A stretch of 64,000 nucleotides of DNA from Streptomyces sp. NBC_00335 (GTDB lineage Bacteria > Actinomycetota > Actinomycetes > Streptomycetales > Streptomycetaceae), in contig NZ_CP108006.1 of NCBI RefSeq assembly GCF_036127095.1, positions 1,736,001-1,800,000 of the forward strand, in the 5' to 3' direction. Below are positions 16,471 through 24,789 of the stretch, one piece after another. Numbering within the stretch: position 1 is the first letter of the stretch; each line of letters starts with the position of its first letter. Both the position numbers and the translations under genes were made by a program. Under the pieces are notes generated by a model. That model saw nothing but the letters and a program-made list of their open reading frames with translations, did not search any database and was not told the origin of the DNA.

Positions 16471-17328
16471 ATGTCTGTTGACGTGGATGAGACGTTCGCC
16501 CTCGGCGGGGACCTGCCCGTACGCCGCCTCGGACTCGGCACCGGCGGCCTGGTCGGCACCGGCTACTGGGGCCCGCGCGCCGCGCGCCCCGCATCGGTCG
16601 CCCTGCTGCGCACCGCCGTCGCGCGCGGGGTCACCCTGATCGACACCGCCGACAACTACGGCCCCCACCTGGCCGAGGAACTGGTCGCCGAGGCCCTCCA
16701 CCCGTACGGGGAAAGGCTGGTGGTCTCCACCAAGGGCGGGGTGGTGCGCACCGGCCCCGACCAGTGGCACGCGGCGGGCCGCCCGGAGGACCTGCGCTCC
16801 ATGTGCGAGGCGAGTCTGCGCAGGCTCCGCCTGGACCGGATCGACCTCTACCAGCTCCACCGCTTCGACCCGGCCGTCCCGCCGGCGGAACAGCTGGGCA
16901 CGCTGGCCGAGCTCCGTGCGGAGGGCAAGATCCGCCACATCGGGCTGAACACGGTGACGGCGGACCAGCTCAGGCAGGCCCTGTCCCTGGTCCCGGTGGC
17001 CTCGGTGCAGAACCCGTACAACCTCCTGGACCGCTCCTCGGCGGAGCTCCTCGCCCTGTGCGAGGAGCGCGGCATCGCCTTCCTCCCCTACTACCCGCTG
17101 GGCAGCGGCGCGCTGACCCGGGAGAGCGCCGCCGCACTGACGGCGGTCGCCACCGAGCACGGCGCCTCCACCGGCCAGATCGCCCTGGCCTGGCTCCTCC
17201 AGCACTCCCCGGTCCTGTGCCCCACTCCGGGCACGGGCTCCCCGGACCACTTGGCGGAAAACCTGGACGCGGCAACGGTCCGCCTGACCGCGCACGAGAT
17301 GACCCTGCTCAACGGGCTGGCGGACTAG
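16471..17328 (+). CDS. Aldo/keto reductase
   Basis: A 285-residue TIM-barrel oxidoreductase. The AKR catalytic residues are visible as the aspartate and tyrosine in TLIDTADNYGPH, the lysine in VVSTKGGV and the histidine in YQLHRFDPA. NADPH-dependent reduction of an aldehyde or ketone is expected; the substrate is unknown. Its TAG stop codon lies inside the six-base target duplicated by the IS481 insertion, so the gene escaped disruption. Confidence 0.85.
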   Translation: MSVDVDETFALGGDLPVRRLGLGTGGLVGTGYWGPRAARPASVALLRTAVARGVTLIDTADNYGPHLAEELVAEALHPYGERLVVSTKGGVVRTGPDQWHAAGRPEDLRSMCEASLRRLRLDRIDLYQLHRFDPAVPPAEQLGTLAELRAEGKIRHIGLNTVTADQLRQALSLVPVASVQNPYNLLDRSSAELLALCEERGIAFLPYYPLGSGALTRESAAALTAVATEHGASTGQIALAWLLQHSPVLCPTPGTGSPDHLAENLDAATVRLTAHEMTLLNGLAD

Positions 17329-18308
17329 GTGTATTGACCCGCAGGGTTGTTGACTCGGGTGATGGGTGGGTGTCCGCCCAGTGCGGTGTGGCTGCGGTGG
17401 TGGTTGTAGGTGTGGAGGAAGTCTGCCAGGGCCGCTGTCCGTTCCTGGTTGGAGGTGTAGGGCCGTAGGTAGGCCCATTCGTCCAGGAGGGTGCGGTTGA
17501 AGCGTTCGACTTTCCCGTTGGTTTGTGGCCGGTAGGGCCTGGTCTTCTTGTGGGCGATGCCGGCCGCGGCCAGGGCCTGGGTGAACAGCTTCGACTTGTA
17601 GCAGGAGCCGTTGTCGGTCAGGACGCGTTCGACGGTGATGCCGTGGCGGGTGAAGAAGACGTTCGCCCGTTGCCAGAACCCGGCGGCGGTTTCCTTGCGT
17701 TCGTCGGTGAGGACTTCGCTGTAGGCCAGACGGGAGTGGTCGTCGACCGCGGAATGGACGTAGGAGTAGCCGATCACTGGCGTGGAGCTTCTGCGCTCGG
17801 TGGTGCTGCTCTGGCGGTTTCGGTCGCCTGCCGTCCGGCCGACCGTGCGCCAGCCGCCACCGTCCGGGATGTTCCCGAGTTTCTTGATGTCGACGTGGAT
17901 GAGTTCGCCCGGGTGCTCGCGTTCGTAGCGGCGGATCGGCTGCCCGGTGGGCCGGTCCAGCCAGGCCAGGCGGCCCAAACCGTGGCGGGTCAGGATCCGG
18001 TGCACGGTCGAGGCGGGCAGCCCCAGGATCGGGCCGATCCGGGCAGGGCCGAGCTTTCGGGTTCTGCGCAGGTCACAGACCCGGGCTTCGACCGCTGCGG
18101 TCGTGCGGTGCGGTGTTGTGCGCGGCCGGCTGGATCGGTCGTGCAGGCCCGCTTCGCCCTCGGTCCGCCATCGGCGGACCCACTTGTGGGCGGTGGCCCG
18201 CGAGATACCCATCTCGGCCGCGACGTGCGCGACGGGGCGGCCCGAGCGGACTCGTTCGACCAGCAGGCGCCTACCGAAGACGGTCAGCCGGGCATTACGG
18301 TGGGACAC
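17325..18308 (-). CDS. IS481 family transposase
   Basis: A 327-residue DDE transposase (GTG start). An N-terminal helix-turn-helix (VAAEMGISRATAHKWVRRW) is followed by the integrase core, with DDE residues in LIHVDIKKLG, LTDNGSCYKS and NGKVERFNRTL. The frame continues through the inverted repeat, and its stop TAG (bases 17325-17327) comes from the target site, not from the element. The reading frame is undamaged, so the element is likely active. Confidence 0.93.
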   Translation of the reverse strand: MSHRNARLTVFGRRLLVERVRSGRPVAHVAAEMGISRATAHKWVRRWRTEGEAGLHDRSSRPRTTPHRTTAAVEARVCDLRRTRKLGPARIGPILGLPASTVHRILTRHGLGRLAWLDRPTGQPIRRYEREHPGELIHVDIKKLGNIPDGGGWRTVGRTAGDRNRQSSTTERRSSTPVIGYSYVHSAVDDHSRLAYSEVLTDERKETAAGFWQRANVFFTRHGITVERVLTDNGSCYKSKLFTQALAAAGIAHKKTRPYRPQTNGKVERFNRTLLDEWAYLRPYTSNQERTAALADFLHTYNHHRSHTALGGHPPITRVNNPAGQYT

Positions 18309-18413
18309 GAAGACCTCCGTCGTGCAATGGGTTCCTAGACAGCTCCCACCACACCGGAGGTCTTCGCCATGTTCAAGACCTCGGCAGTGTCAACAACGCT
18401 CGTGATCAATACA
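17330..18413. mobile_element. IS481-family insertion sequence, complete, with target duplication
   Basis: A 1084-base element. The termini are imperfect inverted repeats of 25 bases (20 matches): TGTATTGACCCGCAGG... from 17330, and the complement of ...CGTGATCAATACA ending at 18413. The element is flanked by a direct repeat ACTAGG at 17324-17329 and 18414-18419. This fits the six-base NCTAGN duplication described for IS481 of Bordetella. Intact ends, intact transposase and exact duplication suggest recent insertion. Confidence 0.92.
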
Positions 18414-18445
18414 ACTAGGCCGTCCCTTTCGGATCTCGCCGGGCC

Positions 18446-19345
18446 TCAGCTGCGGGCCAGTGCGTCGGTGATGAAGCGTGCGGCGCGGTCCAGGGCCGCT
18501 GCGGCCTCGTCCAGGAGGCCTTCGAAGGTCTGGAAGACGTGGGGGACGTCGGCGGTGACGTCGAGCTGGACGTCGACCCCGGCCGCGGCCGCCAGGGCGG
18601 CGAACCGGGTGGAGTCGTCGAGCAGGACCTCGTTGGAACCGGCCTGGAGCAGCAGCGGGGGCAGTCCGGTCGGATCGGCGTGGAGGGCCGGGCTCAGCAG
18701 TGGCTGGTGGGGGTCCTGTCCGGCCAGGTAGTGGGCGAAGGCGGTGGCCAGTTCGGCGCGGGTGAAGAGCGGGTCGGCGTCGTGCTTGGTGGTCATGCTG
18801 TCGCCCGAGAGGGTGGTGTCCAGGACCGGGGAGAGGGCGACCGCGGCGGCCGGCATCGGCACTCCGGCCTCGCGGGCGGCGAGCAGGGTGGTGACGCTCA
18901 GGCCGCCACCGGCCGATTCCCCGGCCAGGACGATCCGCTCGGCCGGAACTCCCTGGTCCAGCAGGTCGCGGTAGGCGGCGAGGCCGTCCTCGACGGCAGC
19001 GGGGAAGGGGTGTTCGGGGGCCAGCCGGTAGTCGACCGAGACGGCGCGGACTCCGGTGCGGCGCACCAGTGCGGCGGTGAGTTGCAGGGCCGTGGCGGGT
19101 GAGCCGAAGACCCAGCCCCCGCCGTGGAAGTAGACGATCGTCCCGTCGGCGGGGGTGCCCTCGGGCTCGATGGTCAGGGCAGGACGCCCGCCGAGGACGG
19201 AGGGGGTGACGCGCACACCGGCCGGGGCCGGGCCCGAGGTCATCTGGTTCTCGAAGTCCTTGCGCAGCTGCTCCGGCGGGAGACTGCCGTCGAAGGGGGC
19301 CTGACGCATCAGGGCGTCGATCGTCGCGCGCTGTGCCTTGCTCAT
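18446..19345 (-). CDS. Alpha/beta hydrolase (hormone-sensitive lipase-like esterase)
   Basis: A 299-residue esterase of the HSL family. It has the oxyanion-hole motif YFHGGGWVFG near residue 72, the nucleophile motif LAGESAGGGLS near 144, and likely acid and histidine residues in LLDDSTRF and DVPHVFQTF. It probably hydrolyses short-chain esters. It is divergent from a MarR regulator with two palindromes between them, so it is the probable target of that regulator. Confidence 0.85.
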   Translation of the reverse strand: MSKAQRATIDALMRQAPFDGSLPPEQLRKDFENQMTSGPAPAGVRVTPSVLGGRPALTIEPEGTPADGTIVYFHGGGWVFGSPATALQLTAALVRRTGVRAVSVDYRLAPEHPFPAAVEDGLAAYRDLLDQGVPAERIVLAGESAGGGLSVTTLLAAREAGVPMPAAAVALSPVLDTTLSGDSMTTKHDADPLFTRAELATAFAHYLAGQDPHQPLLSPALHADPTGLPPLLLQAGSNEVLLDDSTRFAALAAAAGVDVQLDVTADVPHVFQTFEGLLDEAAAALDRAARFITDALARS

Positions 19346-19385
19346 GCGATCCTCCAGACGAAGTTCCGTTCTTCACCAGGAACTA

Positions 19386-19413
19386 TATTCCTAGGAATAA
19401 CATTCCCTAGAAT
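19386..19413. promoter_or_regulatory. Tandem operators between esterase and MarR gene
   Basis: A perfect 14-base palindrome TATTCCTAGGAATA (19386-19399) is followed by a near-copy ATTCCCTAGAAT (19402-19413). The AT-rich centre-to-centre arrangement inside an 80-base divergent promoter region is typical of MarR binding sites, suggesting autoregulation and control of the esterase. Confidence 0.7.
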
Positions 19414-19425
19414 CTGGAGCAGATC

Positions 19426-19878
19426 GTGACCGACCTCGCGCAGGTGTTCATGGACCTCGTCCGCTACGAGACCAGGCTCTACAACGCGCTGGGCGAACAA
19501 CTGCGCACCGAACACGGCCTGACGATGGGCCAGTACGAGTTCCTGCGCATCATCGACAGCCGGGACGGCTGCCGGGTCAACGACCTGGCCGAGCAGGCCG
19601 CCATCACCGTCGGGGCGACCAGCAAGGGGGTGGACCGCCTGGAAGCCGCCGGCTGGGTGGTCCGGCGGCCCAATCCCGCCAACCGCCGCTCGTCGCTGCT
19701 GGAGCTGACCGCCGAGGGCCGCGAGCTGCTGGCCGCCGCCACACCCTCGTTCGAGGACGGGCTGCGTTCCTGGCTCGCCGGGCCACTGACGGCAGGCTCG
19801 CTGGAGCAGCTGGCGTCCACCGTCGCCCTGCTGCGCAGGACGCTGGAGGATGCCGCGGCGGGAACGCCCGCCGGCTAG
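19426..19878 (+). CDS. MarR family transcriptional regulator
   Basis: A 150-residue winged-helix regulator (GTG start). The recognition region VNDLAEQAAITVGATSKGVDRLEAAGWVVRRPNPANRRSS contains the DNA-binding helix and the beta-wing with its conserved arginines. MarR dimers usually repress a divergent gene until a phenolic or other ligand binds; here the divergent gene encodes an esterase. Confidence 0.88.
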   Translation: MTDLAQVFMDLVRYETRLYNALGEQLRTEHGLTMGQYEFLRIIDSRDGCRVNDLAEQAAITVGATSKGVDRLEAAGWVVRRPNPANRRSSLLELTAEGRELLAAATPSFEDGLRSWLAGPLTAGSLEQLASTVALLRRTLEDAAAGTPAG

Positions 19879-19906
19879 AACCGACGGCCGCGACCCGGGG
19901 GAACGC

Positions 19907-20479
19907 TCAGTCCCGCGTGAGCTCCACCAGCTTGGCGACCGTGTTCCAGTTGCGGGTGGTCACGTCCAGGCCCTTGACCACCGCCGGCTTGGCGAGGGCC
20001 TCGCCCAGCTTGGAGCGGCCGAGGCCGTTGGGGGCGTAGAGGTAGATGACGCGGTCGCCCACCCGGTACTCCTCCGGGAGGTACGCGGGGGCGTCGATCG
20101 AGGCGAAGCGGGACTCTGCGGGCTGTTCGGAGCAGAAGGTGGCGTGGAGCTGCTTGCCTTCGAGGTCGGCGGCCGGGAAGGGGCAGGCCTCGGCGACGGC
20201 GCGCAGGTGGGCGCCGTCGACCACCAGGCAGGGAACGCGGAAGCCGAAGTGGGCTTCGATGGCCGCCTCCAGGTCGCGGGCGAGGGCCTCCGGGGCCTTC
20301 CCGCTCGCGCTGGTGAAGACGGCGTTGCCGCTCTGGAGGTACGTCTGCACGTCCTCGTGGCCGAGGCCGCCCAGGACCTGGCGCAGCTCGGCCATGGGGA
20401 CCTTCTTGTTCCCGCCGACGTTGATGCCACGGAGTAGCGCCGCGTACTTGGCCTTGGTCGCCTTGGTCGTCTTGGTCAT
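19907..20479 (-). CDS. DUF1697 domain-containing protein
   Basis: A 190-residue protein of the DUF1697 family, recognised from YAALLRGINVGGNKKVPMAELR at the N-terminus and TYLQSGNAVFTS near residue 50. The family is widespread and of unknown function. It begins at ATG 20479 after a lysine/threonine-rich stretch (TKTTKATKAK). It is convergent with the MarR gene and follows the glycosyltransferase on the same strand. Confidence 0.85.
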   Translation of the reverse strand: MTKTTKATKAKYAALLRGINVGGNKKVPMAELRQVLGGLGHEDVQTYLQSGNAVFTSASGKAPEALARDLEAAIEAHFGFRVPCLVVDGAHLRAVAEACPFPAADLEGKQLHATFCSEQPAESRFASIDAPAYLPEEYRVGDRVIYLYAPNGLGRSKLGEALAKPAVVKGLDVTTRNWNTVAKLVELTRD

Positions 20480-20514
20480 TCCTGCACGATAGGGCGCACC
20501 CCTGACAGTGGCGG

Positions 20515-21723
20515 TCATACGGGCAGTTCGGCCTCGATCAGGTCGGCCGCCTGGCGCGTGCCGCCCTCCGTCGCCATCTCGCGGCGGATCCGGTCCGCGC
20601 GGGCGGCCACCTCCGGGTCGGCGACCAGGGCGAGGACGGCCTCCCGCAGGGTCGCGGCGTCGGCCTCGGCCATCGGGACGTGCCGGGCGACGCCGAGGGC
20701 GGCCAGCATGTCGGCGTTGCCGAACTGGTCGACGGCCTGCGGGACCGCGACCATCGGGGTGCCGGTGGCCAGGCCCTCCTGGCAGCCGCCCGTGCCCGCG
20801 TGGGTGATGAAGGCGTCGGCCTGGGTCAGGATGTCCAACTGGGGAACCCAGCGGTGGACTTCGACGTTGGCGGGGATCGCGCCCAGCTCGGCCTCGTCGG
20901 TGAACTTGCCGATCTGGAGCACCACGTGCCAGTCGGCCAGGTCCCCGAAGGCCTCCACGCAGGCCCGGTAGAAGGCCGGCTGCTTGGTGAAGGTGGACCC
21001 GAAGGAGACGAGGAGGACCTTCTTCCCCTCGGCGCCCGCGGGGCGCGTCCAGGTGCCCTGGGTGGCGCTGCGGTCGCCCTGGCAGGCGCCGACGAAGGTG
21101 TGCACGGCTTCGTCGACCCGGTCGGCGTGGGGCTGGAGGGCGCGCGGCATGAGCACGACGCTGCGCCGGGGGCGGCCGACGAAGCGGTCGCTGTCCTCGT
21201 CGATGCCGTTCTCGTCGAGCCAGGCGCGGAAGCGGGCGTAGTAGGCCTTCCCGCGCTCGGACGCCCGCAGTTCGGCGGTCATCGGCTCGCCGACCTCTTC
21301 CTCGTAGCCGGTCCAGGCGACCAGGGTCGGGGAGAGGGAGACCGCGGGGACGCCCCAGCGGTGGGCGAGGACCCTCGCGGGATAGGCGGTGATGTCGTGG
21401 AGGACGAGGTCCGGCTCGTCGCCCGCGAAGGCGGCCGCGAGCTGCGGGAGGGCCTGGACGGCGTCGGCGAGGAAGGGCTCGATGTTGTCGATGAGCTCGG
21501 TCCCCCACGCGTCGGGGTCCTCGTCGGTGGGCAGCGTGGAGTCCCAGATCACCGGGGTGGCGCCGGTCTCGGCGATCTTGTCCGCGTAGGCGGCGGGGAT
21601 GGCGTAGCTGACGCGGTGGCCGCGGGCGACCAGTTCACGGATCACTTCGATGCTCGGGTTCACGTGGCCGGCGGCGGCGATGGAGAACATGGCGATGTGG
21701 GCGGGCTTCGCAGTCGTGGTCAT
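20515..21723 (-). CDS. Macrolide-type UDP-glycosyltransferase (GT1)
   Basis: A 402-residue GT-B enzyme close in length to OleD and Mgt of Streptomyces, which inactivate macrolides by adding glucose from UDP-glucose. The N-terminal acceptor domain starts [16 protein letters not shown], with the catalytic histidine in AGHVNP. The C-terminal donor motif is [17 protein letters not shown]...[11 protein letters not shown] near residues 305-335. The true acceptor could be any phenolic or macrolide compound. A 14-base palindrome lies 17 bases upstream of the start, so the gene is probably inducible. Confidence 0.85.
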   Translation of the reverse strand: MTTTAKPAHIAMFSIAAAGHVNPSIEVIRELVARGHRVSYAIPAAYADKIAETGATPVIWDSTLPTDEDPDAWGTELIDNIEPFLADAVQALPQLAAAFAGDEPDLVLHDITAYPARVLAHRWGVPAVSLSPTLVAWTGYEEEVGEPMTAELRASERGKAYYARFRAWLDENGIDEDSDRFVGRPRRSVVLMPRALQPHADRVDEAVHTFVGACQGDRSATQGTWTRPAGAEGKKVLLVSFGSTFTKQPAFYRACVEAFGDLADWHVVLQIGKFTDEAELGAIPANVEVHRWVPQLDILTQADAFITHAGTGGCQEGLATGTPMVAVPQAVDQFGNADMLAALGVARHVPMAEADAATLREAVLALVADPEVAARADRIRREMATEGGTRQAADLIEAELPV

Positions 21724-21740
21724 GGGGGAACCATAACGAG

Positions 21741-21754
21741 ACGAGACGTCTCGT
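21741..21754. promoter_or_regulatory. Palindromic operator upstream of the glycosyltransferase
   Basis: ACGAGACGTCTCGT is a perfect 14-base palindrome, 17 bases from the glycosyltransferase start and preceded by a further ACGAG at 21736-21740. The form suggests a TetR-type site. No regulator gene lies next to it, so the repressor must be encoded elsewhere. Confidence 0.6.
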
Positions 21755-21904
21755 GCAACCTATTCGGGAATCCGGGGCGGAGGGAAGGATCGGCGGTCGG
21801 CCCGGGACGGGCGGGCCGGATGCGAAACTTGTCCGGTCATGAGCACCCGGGTACGCCCGGTGGCCCCCGGAGTACCGGGGTTACGGACGGACTGCGGAGA
21901 CGGC

Positions 21905-22783
21905 ATGGACGAGGCACGCGCCCGGGAAGCCCTGACGGCGGCGGGCCTGGCACGGGCGGGGGCCGGGGCAGGGGCGTCCGCGCCCCGGCTGCTGGCCCTC
22001 GGCGAGAACGCCGTCTTCGCACTCGACGACGGCCTCGTCGCCAAGGTCGGCCGGGAGGCGGCCCTGCTGCCCCGCGCCGAGCTGGAACTCGCGGTGGCGG
22101 CCTGGCTCGCGGACCGCGGGGTCCCCGCGGTCCGCGCGGCCGAGCCGAAGCCCCGGCTGGTCGACGGGCACCCGGTGACGTTGTGGCACCGGCTCCCCGA
22201 CGCGGTCCGCCCGGCCGGCCCGGGGGACCTCGCGGTGCTGCTGCGGCAGATCCACGCCCTGCCCGCGCCCCCCTTCGTACTGCCCCCGCGCGATCTGCTG
22301 GGCGGGGTCGAGCGCTGGCTGCGGCTGGCGGGCGGGGCGATCGATCCGGCGGACGCGGCGTACCTGCGGGCCCGCCGCGACGGCTACGCCGCCCAGGTCG
22401 CCGCCCTCACCCCGCACCTCGCGCCGGGCCCGATCCACGGCGACGCACTGCCCCGCAACGTCCACGTGGGCCCGGACGGGCCGGTGCTCGTCGACCTGGA
22501 GACGGTCTCGGCCGACCTGCGCGAGCACGACCTGGTGGTGATGGCCCTCTCCCGCGACCGGTACGGACTGCCCGGCGCGGCGTACGAGGAGTTCACGGCG
22601 GCGTACGGCTGGGACGTGCGCGACTGGGAGGGCTGCGCGGTCCTGCGCGGCGCCCGCGAGACGGCCAGCTGCGCCTGGGTCTCCCAACACGCCCCGGCCA
22701 ACCCGAAAGCCCTGGCGGAGTTCCGCCGCCGGGTGGCCTCCCTGCGCGAGGGCGACCCGGAAATCCGCTGGCACGCGTTCTAG
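21905..22783 (+). CDS. Aminoglycoside phosphotransferase-like kinase
   Basis: A 292-residue protein of the APH/choline kinase fold. The catalytic loop is IHGDALPRNVHV (HxDxxxxN) and the metal-binding aspartate is in VLVDLETVS. The family includes antibiotic and small-molecule kinases, so antibiotic resistance is possible but not shown. ATG 21905 was chosen for the GGAGA just upstream; an in-frame ATG at 21839 has no such site. It is divergent from the macrolide-type glycosyltransferase. Confidence 0.8.
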   Translation: MDEARAREALTAAGLARAGAGAGASAPRLLALGENAVFALDDGLVAKVGREAALLPRAELELAVAAWLADRGVPAVRAAEPKPRLVDGHPVTLWHRLPDAVRPAGPGDLAVLLRQIHALPAPPFVLPPRDLLGGVERWLRLAGGAIDPADAAYLRARRDGYAAQVAALTPHLAPGPIHGDALPRNVHVGPDGPVLVDLETVSADLREHDLVVMALSRDRYGLPGAAYEEFTAAYGWDVRDWEGCAVLRGARETASCAWVSQHAPANPKALAEFRRRVASLREGDPEIRWHAF

Positions 22784-22806
22784 GGGTGCCGTATCAATTC
22801 CCGCAT

Positions 22807-23451
22807 ATGAAGCTTCCCCTCTCCATCCACCGGGCCCGCCTCGGCCCGGAGGAGTTCAAGGTGATCCGCCCGGCCCGGCCGCCGGCGCGCGCGGCGCTGT
22901 CGGACGGCTACTGGTACCTGGACGTCCAGGTCGACCAGCGGGCCGCCCAGCTCGTCGCCGGGCTGTGGTCCCTCGCCGCCACGTCACCCCGCTCGCTGGT
23001 CCACGTACCGCTGCGGCGCGCCGACCCCGACACCGGGGAACCGGGCCTCGACCTGGTTCTCCTGCACCACTCGCTCCAGTTCGCGCCCTCGCGCTGGAAG
23101 GAGCTGCGGGCCCGGCTGGGCCCGGGCCGGCCGCAGACCGCGGACCTTCCCGGACCGCCTTCGGCCGACCGCGGCGCCGACCGCCGGCCGGATCGGCACC
23201 ACCGGGAGAACCGGGACCGGTTCCACCAGCGCGTCCACGCCGGGACGTTGTTCATGACGGGCAGCGCCCAGCTGTTCGCCGACACCTCATGGCTCTTCGC
23301 CGACGTGGCCCACCGGGGGCCGGGCCACGTCCGGGCCCACCCCGGCCACGCGCACTACTGCGCCCGGATGGGCCAGGGCGACGGCCTCATCGCCGACCAC
23401 GGCGGCAGCGGGCTCCACGTCGTCTACCGCGATCAATGGCCGGAGCGCTGA
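22807..23451 (+). CDS. Hypothetical protein
   Basis: A 214-residue protein I do not recognise. It starts MKLPLSIHRARLGPEEFKVI and has an aromatic-rich segment SDGYWYLDVQVDQRAAQLVAGLW, then a charged arginine/proline-rich middle (ADRRPDRHHRENRDRFHQR) and a C-terminal segment with several histidines (RAHPGHAHYCARMGQGDG). No signal peptide or membrane segment is seen. Third codon positions are G/C-rich and it follows the kinase gene by 23 bases, so it is probably real and cotranscribed. Confidence 0.6.
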   Translation: MKLPLSIHRARLGPEEFKVIRPARPPARAALSDGYWYLDVQVDQRAAQLVAGLWSLAATSPRSLVHVPLRRADPDTGEPGLDLVLLHHSLQFAPSRWKELRARLGPGRPQTADLPGPPSADRGADRRPDRHHRENRDRFHQRVHAGTLFMTGSAQLFADTSWLFADVAHRGPGHVRAHPGHAHYCARMGQGDGLIADHGGSGLHVVYRDQWPER

Positions 23452-23471
23452 CCCGCCGCCCCTCGTGAGGG

Positions 23472-24068
23472 TCAGGCCGCCGCGCCGGAGCCCGTACGGG
23501 CCTGCCATTCGCGGCCGATGCCGCGGATCAGCGCCGGGTACACGCCCAGGTACCGGAAGGGCTTGATGCCCGCCATGTACACGGCGCCGAGGAGGCCGTT
23601 CGGCTTGACCAGGACGGCCATCTGGCCGCGGTAGCCGCCGGTTCCGTCCGGGACCCAGCTGATGTGCATCACTCCGTGCACGGTCCGGTTCGCCGTCTCC
23701 GCCGCCCACTCGTCGTGCGTCTGGTAAACGGAGGTGAACGGAACCGAGCCGAGGTCGGGCCCCCGGGGACCCTCGCGGAGGTCCGCCGGCAGCCGATCGC
23801 GCAGCGTCGTCGCCCGGCCCTCCAGGCCGTCGGCGGGCTTGTCCCAGCCGAACAGGGCCCCGAGCTTCCAGCGGATCGCGAAGAGCGCGCGACCCACGCG
23901 GGAGGGGACGGGGTCCCCCGAGCCGCTCGCGAACTGCTCCACGAGCCGTGCGAGGTCGTCCGGTCCGCCCGGTGTCGGCAGCTCCCACACGTCTTCGAGG
24001 TGGAAGTCGCCGGCGATCTCGTGGATCCGCCACGGACGCTCGGTGTGTGCGGTTCTGGGGAGTCTCAT
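23472..24068 (-). CDS. DUF2867 domain-containing protein
   Basis: A 198-residue protein of the DUF2867 family, related to SRPBCC-like or oxidoreductase-associated domains of unknown function. Recognisable parts are WRIHEIAGDFHLEDVWELP, GWDKP, and the C-terminal NGLLGAVYMAGIKPFRYLGVYPALIRGIGREW. The start is placed at ATG 24068 rather than an upstream TTG. It is divergent from a TetR gene with two palindromic operators between them and is therefore the likely target of that repressor. Confidence 0.8.
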   Translation of the reverse strand: MRLPRTAHTERPWRIHEIAGDFHLEDVWELPTPGGPDDLARLVEQFASGSGDPVPSRVGRALFAIRWKLGALFGWDKPADGLEGRATTLRDRLPADLREGPRGPDLGSVPFTSVYQTHDEWAAETANRTVHGVMHISWVPDGTGGYRGQMAVLVKPNGLLGAVYMAGIKPFRYLGVYPALIRGIGREWQARTGSGAAA

Positions 24069-24081
24069 GGGCAAGCCCCGA

Positions 24082-24140
24082 TCTATACGATGCCGTATAG
24101 ACAGCAGACTAGCACCGATCTATACGGCACCGTATAGATC
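24082..24140. promoter_or_regulatory. Twin TetR operators
   Basis: Two related palindromes fill the divergent promoter. Site 1 is TCTATACG-ATGC-CGTATAGA (24082-24101). Site 2 has 11-base perfect arms, GATCTATACGG and CCGTATAGATC around CA (24117-24140). Both share TCTATACG/CGTATAGA. Centre spacing is 37 bases. The AT-rich sites stand out sharply from the GC-rich surroundings. Confidence 0.8.
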
Positions 24141-24174
24141 GGGACCGGCACACCACTCCGAGGGGAGACGCATC

Positions 24175-24732
24175 GTGGGCGCGACCCGTACGCCGCGCGG
24201 CAACTGGATCGAGGAAGGGCTGCGCGCACTCGCCGCCGGAGGCCCGGAAGCCGTCCGGATCGAGCCGCTCGCGCAGGCCCTCGGCGTCAGCAAGGGCGGC
24301 TTCTACGGGTACTTCGGCAACCGGGACACGCTGCTCACCGAGATGCTCGACACCTGGGAGCGCGAGGCCGCCGAGGCCGTGATCGAACAGGTCGAGGGTG
24401 CGGGCGGAGACCCGAGGGCCAGGCTGAAGCGGCTGTTCGCGATCGCCTCGGCCGCCGACAGTCCGGCGCGGGGCGTCGCCACCGACCTGGCGATCCGCGA
24501 CTGGGCGCGGCGCGACGAGTCCGTCGCGGAGCGGCTCCGGCGTGTCGACAACCGCCGCATGGACTACCTGCGCTCGCTGTTCGGCGCCTTCTGTCCCGAC
24601 GAGAAGGACGTCGAGGTCCGCTGCATGATCGTCTACTCGATGCGGATCGGCAGCTACCTCATCGCCGCCGACCACGGCCCCCTGAGCCGCTCCGAGGTCA
24701 TGGAGCACACCCGGGACTGGCTGCTCCGCTAG
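24175..24732 (+). CDS. TetR/AcrR family transcriptional regulator
   Basis: A 185-residue repressor (GTG start, AGGGGAG upstream). The N-terminal DNA-binding domain reads RIEPLAQALGVSKGGFYGYFGNRDTLLTEML, the standard TetR helix-turn-helix. The C-terminal ligand domain is of the type found in many uncharacterised actinomycete TetR proteins. It presumably controls itself and the divergent DUF2867 gene through the two palindromes at 24082-24140. Confidence 0.9.
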   Translation: MGATRTPRGNWIEEGLRALAAGGPEAVRIEPLAQALGVSKGGFYGYFGNRDTLLTEMLDTWEREAAEAVIEQVEGAGGDPRARLKRLFAIASAADSPARGVATDLAIRDWARRDESVAERLRRVDNRRMDYLRSLFGAFCPDEKDVEVRCMIVYSMRIGSYLIAADHGPLSRSEVMEHTRDWLLR

Positions 24733-24789
24733 CGAGAGCGCGAGAGAACGAGAGAGCGAGGGCGCGGTTGCCCGGGCCCCGGGCCGCCG

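Noticed and set aside
20680..22806. Very long open frame on the plus strand, antisense to the glycosyltransferase
   Set aside because: It is a high-GC shadow of the glycosyltransferase and overlaps the kinase; only the last 645 bases (from 22807) look like a gene.
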